Below are positions 60,004 to 64,000 of a stretch of 64,000 nt of DNA, in pieces. The DNA is from Streptomyces rishiriensis (GTDB lineage Bacteria > Actinomycetota > Actinomycetes > Streptomycetales > Streptomycetaceae): positions 4,092,001 through 4,156,000 of the forward strand of contig NZ_JAUSWV010000002.1 of assembly GCF_030815485.1 (NCBI RefSeq), written 5' to 3'. Below the pieces are notes generated by a model that was not told the DNA's origin, ran no database searches, and saw only the letters and a list, made by a program, of their open reading frames with translations. The translations under genes were made by a program, and so were the position numbers. Every line of letters begins with the position of its first letter. Within the stretch, counting starts at the first letter, position 1.

Positions 60004-61611
60004 CTACCGCCTCCGCCTGGCCGTACCGAAGAGCGAACGGGTGATCTCGCGGCCGATCTGCGTGCCGAAGGAACGGGCCAGCGACTTGAACATGCCGCTG
60101 CCGACGACCTGCTCGACGACCGAGCGATCCTCCACGCGCTGCGGGGACCCGGGCTCCCTCGCCGGCTTCGCGACCTTGGCCGCCTTCGCATCCCTGCTCG
60201 CCCCACCCGTCTCCCCCGTCCCCCTCGCCGACGGCTGCGGCTGCGGCTGCGGCTGCGGCTGTTCGGCGGGCCGGGCCGCCAGTCTCTCGAACGCGGATTC
60301 TCTGTCCACAGCCTGTGCATACCGCTCGTGGAGCCGCGACTCCCGCACCGCCCGGTCGAGGGCCGGCCCGTCGACGGGCCCCATCAGGGACTCGGGAGCG
60401 CGCAGCCGGGTCGCGGCCACCGGCGTCGGGGCGCCCCTCTCACTGAGGACCGTGACGACGGCCTCGCCGGTACCGAGCCCGGTGAGCAGCTCCTCCAGGT
60501 CGTAGGACGAGTCGGGGAACGTTTTCACCGTGGCCTTGAGAGCCTTCTGGTCGTCCGGCGTGAAGGCCCGCAGAGCGTGCTGGACCCGGTTGCCGAGCTG
60601 GGCGAGGACGTCACCGGGCACGTCCTTCGGGGTCTGCGTGACGAAGAACACGCCGACCCCCTTCGAGCGAATCAGCCGGACGGTCTGCGTGATGGAGTCG
60701 AGGAACGCCTTCGAGGCGTCGTCGAAGAGCAGGTGCGCCTCGTCGAAGAAGAACACGAGCTTCGGCCTGTCGGCGTCGCCGATCTCGGGCAGGTCGTGGA
60801 ACAGGTCGGCCAGCAGCCACATCAGGAAGGTCGAGAAGAGCCGCTGCTTCTCCTGCACGGCGGGCAGCTCCAGGACCGAGACGACACCGCGGCCGTCGGA
60901 GGCGGTGCGCAGGAGCTCGGCCGTGTCGAACTCCGGCTCGCCGAAGAAGCTCGCCATGCCCTCGGCCTCGAAGGCGGTCAGGGACCGCAGGATCACCCCG
61001 GCCGTGGCGGTCGACAGCCCGCCGATGCCCTTCAGCTCCGCCCTGCCCTCGTCCGAGGTGAGGAAGGCGACGACCGACCGGAGGTCCTTGAGGTCGAGCA
61101 GCTCCAGGCCCTTCCGGTCGGCGTAGTGGAAGATCAGGCCCAGGGACTGCTCCTGGGTGCGGTTGAGCTGGAGCACCTTGGCGAGCAGCACCGGGCCGAA
61201 GCTGGTGATCGTGGCCCGCAGCGGGATGCCGTGGCCGAGACCGCCGAGGGCGTAGAACTCGGCCGGGAAGCCGGTCGCCGTCCATTTCTGGCCGACTTCC
61301 GCCGCCCGTCCCCGCACCCGGTCGTTCGCCGCTCCCGGCGCGGAGATCCCGGACAGGTCGCCCTTGACGTCGGCGAGGAAGACCGGCACGCCCTGCGCCG
61401 AGAGCTGCTCGGCGATCAGCTGGAGCGTCTTGGTCTTTCCGGTGCCGGTGGCACCCGCGACCAGTCCGTGCCTGTTCAACATGGGGAGGGGGATGCGGAC
61501 GGGGGACTCGGGCAGGCACGTCCCGTCCCACAGCAGCGCGCCCAGGTCGAGGGCGGGCCCGGTGAAGGCGTACCCGGCGGCGATGTCGGCGGCGCTCGTC
61601 GACCCGGTCAT
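60004..61611 (-). CDS. HerA-like/DUF853 ATPase
   Basis: A 535-residue protein. Walker A is GATGTGKT at 53-60, ADVKGDLSG and ATITSFGPVLLAKVL follow, and the Walker B region is KLVFFFDEAHLLFDDASKAF with an FVTQTPKDVPGDVL sensor. This is the bacterial DUF853 branch of HerA/FtsK-like ATPases. Residues about 425-475 are a Gln/Pro-rich linker, and the basic end (FGTQIGREITRSLFGTARRRR, partly quoted) is conserved in the family. HerA relatives pair with a nuclease, but none is adjacent. Confidence 0.88.
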   Translation of the reverse strand: MTGSTSAADIAAGYAFTGPALDLGALLWDGTCLPESPVRIPLPMLNRHGLVAGATGTGKTKTLQLIAEQLSAQGVPVFLADVKGDLSGISAPGAANDRVRGRAAEVGQKWTATGFPAEFYALGGLGHGIPLRATITSFGPVLLAKVLQLNRTQEQSLGLIFHYADRKGLELLDLKDLRSVVAFLTSDEGRAELKGIGGLSTATAGVILRSLTAFEAEGMASFFGEPEFDTAELLRTASDGRGVVSVLELPAVQEKQRLFSTFLMWLLADLFHDLPEIGDADRPKLVFFFDEAHLLFDDASKAFLDSITQTVRLIRSKGVGVFFVTQTPKDVPGDVLAQLGNRVQHALRAFTPDDQKALKATVKTFPDSSYDLEELLTGLGTGEAVVTVLSERGAPTPVAATRLRAPESLMGPVDGPALDRAVRESRLHERYAQAVDRESAFERLAARPAEQPQPQPQPQPSARGTGETGGASRDAKAAKVAKPAREPGSPQRVEDRSVVEQVVGSGMFKSLARSFGTQIGREITRSLFGTARRRR

Positions 61612-61716
61612 CAGCAGACCCTCGTTCCGTTTTACCCCTGTTCATCACGTCTTTTCCAGCGTCGCACTCCGTCTCCATGGCTGCGCCCGGAACGTCGGGA
61701 CCGGTAGGCTTTCCGT

Positions 61717-62013
61717 GTGATCTTCAAGCGCATCGGAAACGGCCGGCCGTACCCCGACCACGGCCGGGAAAGCACCCGGCAGTGGGCGGACGTCGCGCCG
61801 CGCCCGGTCCGCCTCGATCAGCTGGTGACCACCAAGCAGCAGCTCGACCTGGAAACCCTGCTCGCGGAGGACTCCACGTTCTACGGCGACCTCTTCGCGC
61901 ACGTCGTGAAGTGGCAGGGCGACCTGTACCTGGAGGACGGACTGCACCGCGCGGTGCGGGCGGCGCTCCAGCAGCGACAGGTACTGCACGCGCGCGTGCT
62001 CGAGCTGGACTGA
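61717..62013 (+). CDS. VapB-family-like conserved actinomycete protein
   Basis: A 98-residue protein from GTG 61717: IFKRIGNGRPYPDHGRESTR, WADVAPRPVRLDQLVTTKQQ, then LYLEDGLHRAVRAALQQRQV. I recall it being listed as a type II VapB antitoxin in Streptomyces, but no PIN-domain toxin follows, and it is highly conserved, so a toxin-antitoxin role is doubtful. Monocistronic, divergent from the HerA-like gene. Confidence 0.75.
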   Translation: MIFKRIGNGRPYPDHGRESTRQWADVAPRPVRLDQLVTTKQQLDLETLLAEDSTFYGDLFAHVVKWQGDLYLEDGLHRAVRAALQQRQVLHARVLELD

Positions 62014-62146
62014 TCCACCGCCAGAAAGCCCGTTTCCGCCCCGGCCGACCCTCCGGGTTGACCCTTTCGGGTGCTTTCCCGCGCCTCGAGCGGCGTCGGA
62101 TGATCGTTTATTCGTCACGGCCGCCGGGGCGCACTACGCTGCGCTC

Positions 62147-62806
62147 ATGAGCATGCTGACTCCCCCCGGCATGGGCGGCAAGTACCGGATCACGGGGGAC
62201 AAATACCCCCGCATGCGCCCCCACCGACGACGCGGCCGACTGGCCGTCGTGGTCGTTGCCTGCGGCGCCGTGCTCGGCGTGGCCGGCTGGGGCACTCTTC
62301 AGCTCATCGACGTCTTCACGGGCGGCGGCGGGACGGCCACGGCCGCCGGGACCGGCTGCTCGCCGAAGACGACCAAGGCGAGCCCCGCGGCCTCCGTGTC
62401 CGCTGCCGCGGCCGTCGCGGGCACGGCGCCCGAACCCGCGCAGATCACCGTGAACGTCTTCAACGCCACCACCCGCAGCGGCCTCGCCAAGACCACCGCG
62501 GACGAGCTGAAGAAACGCGGCTTCAAGATCGGCGAGGTGGGCAACGCCATCAAGCAGTACGACAAGAAGGTCACCGGCACCGGGATACTGCTCGGCCCGG
62601 CGTCCTCGCTGAACACCTCGCTGCCGGTACTCGCCACGCAGCTCACGACCGCCGAACGCCGCACCGACGCGGCCCGCGCGGGCACCGCCCTCGATCTGAT
62701 CATCGGCAACCAGTTCAAGGCGCTGACCAGCCAGGCGGCCTCGGTCAAGGCGCTGACGGCGCTGGCCGCGCCACAGCCGACGGCGAGCACGAAGAAGGGC
62801 TGCTAG
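62147..62806 (+). CDS. LytR_C domain membrane protein
   Basis: A 219-residue protein. Basic cytoplasmic start (RPHRRRGRL), a single membrane helix at about 31-50, an Ala/Ser/Thr linker, and the LytR C-terminal domain at about 98-185 (ITVNVFNATTRSGLAKTTAD, RGFKIGEVGN). It lacks the LCP catalytic domain. Such stand-alone proteins probably help wall-polymer attachment outside the cell. Starts at ATG 62147. Confidence 0.88.
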   Translation: MSMLTPPGMGGKYRITGDKYPRMRPHRRRGRLAVVVVACGAVLGVAGWGTLQLIDVFTGGGGTATAAGTGCSPKTTKASPAASVSAAAAVAGTAPEPAQITVNVFNATTRSGLAKTTADELKKRGFKIGEVGNAIKQYDKKVTGTGILLGPASSLNTSLPVLATQLTTAERRTDAARAGTALDLIIGNQFKALTSQAASVKALTALAAPQPTASTKKGC

Positions 62807-62818
62807 CAGCAGCCCTTC
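62794..62818 (+). terminator. Terminator overlapping the LytR_C stop codon
   Basis: GAAGGGCTGCT with its perfect 11-base complement and loop AGC. The stop TAG lies in the hairpin itself, so translation reaches the stem. It faces convergent upp. Confidence 0.75.
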
Positions 62819-62878
62819 CCGCATCGCCGTCCGATGGTCCGAGCGAGACGGATGTCTCGGCCCGCTCGGGCCGCCGCG

Positions 62879-63514
62879 TTACTCGGCCGCGCCGTACAGC
62901 CGGTCGCCCGCGTCGCCCAGGCCCGGGACGATGTAACCGTGCTCGTTGAGGTGGTCGTCGACCGCCGCCGTGACGACGGTGACCGGGGTGCCCGCGAGCT
63001 CGCGCTCCATGAGCTCCACGCCCTCCGGGGCGGCGAGCAGCACCACGGCCGTCACGTCGTCGGCGCCGCGCCGGATCAGCTCGCGGATAGCGGCGACCAG
63101 GGTGCCGCCGGTGGCCAGCATCGGGTCCAGGACGTACACCTGGCGGCCGAGGAGGTTCTCCGGCATGCGCGTGGCGTACGTGGACGCCTCGAGCGTCTCC
63201 TCGTTGCGGATCATCCCCAGGAAGCCCACCTCGGCGGTCGGCAGCAGCCGGACCATGCCGTCCAGCATGCCGAGGCCCGCACGCAGGATCGGCACGACCA
63301 GCGGGCGCGGGTAGGAGAGCTTCACGCCGGTGGTCGCAGAGACCGGCGTCTTGATGTCGACCTGCTCGGTACGCACGTCACGCGTGGCCTCGTAGGCGAG
63401 CAGGGTGACCAGTTCGTCGGCCAGCCGGCGGAAGGTCGCGGAGTCCGTGCGCTGGTCGCGGAGCGTGGTGAGCTTGTGAGCGACCAGGGGGTGGTCGACG
63501 ACGTGGAGACGCAT
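62879..63514 (-). CDS. upp: Uracil phosphoribosyltransferase
   Basis: A 211-residue salvage enzyme converting uracil and PRPP to UMP. MRLHVVDHPLVAHKLTTLRD start, ILRAGLGMLDGM and the PRPP loop YVLDPMLATGGT are diagnostic, with the uracil-binding GLGDAGDRLYGA end. The ATG at 63514 is used as family members start here; a GTG six bases upstream is possible. No clear Shine-Dalgarno. Confidence 0.95.
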   Translation of the reverse strand: MRLHVVDHPLVAHKLTTLRDQRTDSATFRRLADELVTLLAYEATRDVRTEQVDIKTPVSATTGVKLSYPRPLVVPILRAGLGMLDGMVRLLPTAEVGFLGMIRNEETLEASTYATRMPENLLGRQVYVLDPMLATGGTLVAAIRELIRRGADDVTAVVLLAAPEGVELMERELAGTPVTVVTAAVDDHLNEHGYIVPGLGDAGDRLYGAAE

Positions 63515-63683
63515 GTCCACAACAGTAACCGGGCCGAACCCGCCCAGCGCCCCCCACGCACAGTGAACCCCTCCCCTTCGGCCTGCCCTCCGGTTGAGCC
63601 GTTGGCGGCGTCAAACCGCCCGGCGGAGGGAAAGCGGAAGAAAGGTACGGAGACGAACCGGGGGTACCCGGAGTGATGTGCTG

Positions 63684-63887
63684 ATGCCTGAGCTGCCCTA
63701 CCCGCCCGACGACGACTCGCCGCGAGGGGCGCGGCCGGAGGAGACCGACGCAGAGCGCCGTCGGCGCCGCGCCCGGTTCCTGCGCGAGCTGGCCGAGGCC
63801 CGCGAACTGCGCGACCGGGTCCAGCCGCGCCGCGCCAAGACCGCCCGCCTGCGCCACGCGATGCGGATGCGCACCTTCCGCTGGTAG
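63684..63887 (+). CDS. Small Arg-rich protein, 67 residues
   Basis: From ATG 63684 (MPELPYPPDDDSPRGARPEE), or from GTG 63678, which has better spacing to CGGAG and adds two residues. It is Pro/Asp-rich, then a strongly basic helical part (AERRRRRARFLRELAEAREL) ending MRMRTFRW. No domain is recognised; likely a nucleic-acid-binding or regulatory peptide. After it, 63888-64000 holds no supported gene. Confidence 0.65.
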   Translation: MPELPYPPDDDSPRGARPEETDAERRRRRARFLRELAEARELRDRVQPRRAKTARLRHAMRMRTFRW

Positions 63888-64000
63888 CCGCAGGCGTACG
63901 GGACTTGGGGCATACGGGGAAGATCGCCACCGTCACGGGTGTCGCGTGGGGCGGGCTCACGTGGGCGCACGGGAAAGCCGCGTACGATCCGCTGGTGGCG

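Noticed and set aside
61717..62013. Complete toxin-antitoxin module
   Set aside because: No toxin gene lies beside the VapB-like protein; the next gene has a LytR_C domain.

Overview
The window is high-GC actinomycete chromosome, almost certainly Streptomyces. Codons have strong G/C bias at the third position, GTG starts are frequent, and the developmental regulator BldC, an Lsr2-type nucleoid protein, a c-di-AMP (ydaO) riboswitch, a DmdR/IdeR iron box and many actinomycete-only small proteins (DUF3073, LytR_C and others) are present. From memory the gene order resembles the S. coelicolor chromosome around bldC, pur, dnaX and upp. This is core chromosome: I see no transposase, phage gene, integrase or CRISPR array.

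Layout. 1-8 kb: aldo/keto reductase (cut by the window edge), riboswitch-controlled M23 cell-wall hydrolase, initiator tRNA, a riboflavin-like locus (domain-swapped RibD-like protein, MarR regulator, GTP cyclohydrolase II) with three related inverted-repeat operators, then NUDIX/DUF4406/DeoR genes. 8-20 kb: tRNA-Lys, APC permease, DEAD-box helicase with a long Arg-rich tail, lipoprotein, metallopeptidase, metallophosphoesterase, a tRNA Glu-Asp-Phe cluster, and hrpA lying between two identical tRNA-Asp genes. 20-24.5 kb: bldC with a long upstream region, valine dehydrogenase, DUF3073 protein. 24.4-44 kb: purine biosynthesis genes, all on the minus strand (purM, purF, purL, purQ, purS, purC, purD), with the Lsr2 paralogue lsrL divergent from purSQL. 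Between purS and purC lie an odd tRNA-Gly(UCC), two identical tRNA-Gly(GCC) genes and, between those two, an ABC transporter/two-component operon whose permease carries a frameshift. 44-47 kb: dnaX, SRP RNA, tRNA-Ser. 47-54 kb: CarD-like small protein, a probable ATC-initiated small gene, a WS/DGAT-glycosyltransferase-thioesterase group, and a CopC-CopD fusion. 53-58.5 kb: an iron-box divergon (siderophore-interacting reductase facing an acylase-GNAT-cupin-SDR operon). 58-64 kb: HhH protein, tandem repeats, small secreted protein, HerA-like ATPase, VapB-like protein, LytR_C protein and upp.

How genes work together. PurF, PurD, PurSQL, PurM and PurC supply successive steps from PRPP to SAICAR; Upp salvages uracil with the same PRPP pool. 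The MarR/RibA/RibD-like genes share operators and probably form one regulated flavin-precursor unit. The iron-box genes are probably co-induced under iron limitation. The features I find least ordinary are the tRNA-Gly(UCC) with a non-canonical T arm, the ATC-start small gene, and the iron-linked cytoplasmic penicillin-acylase-type hydrolase operon.
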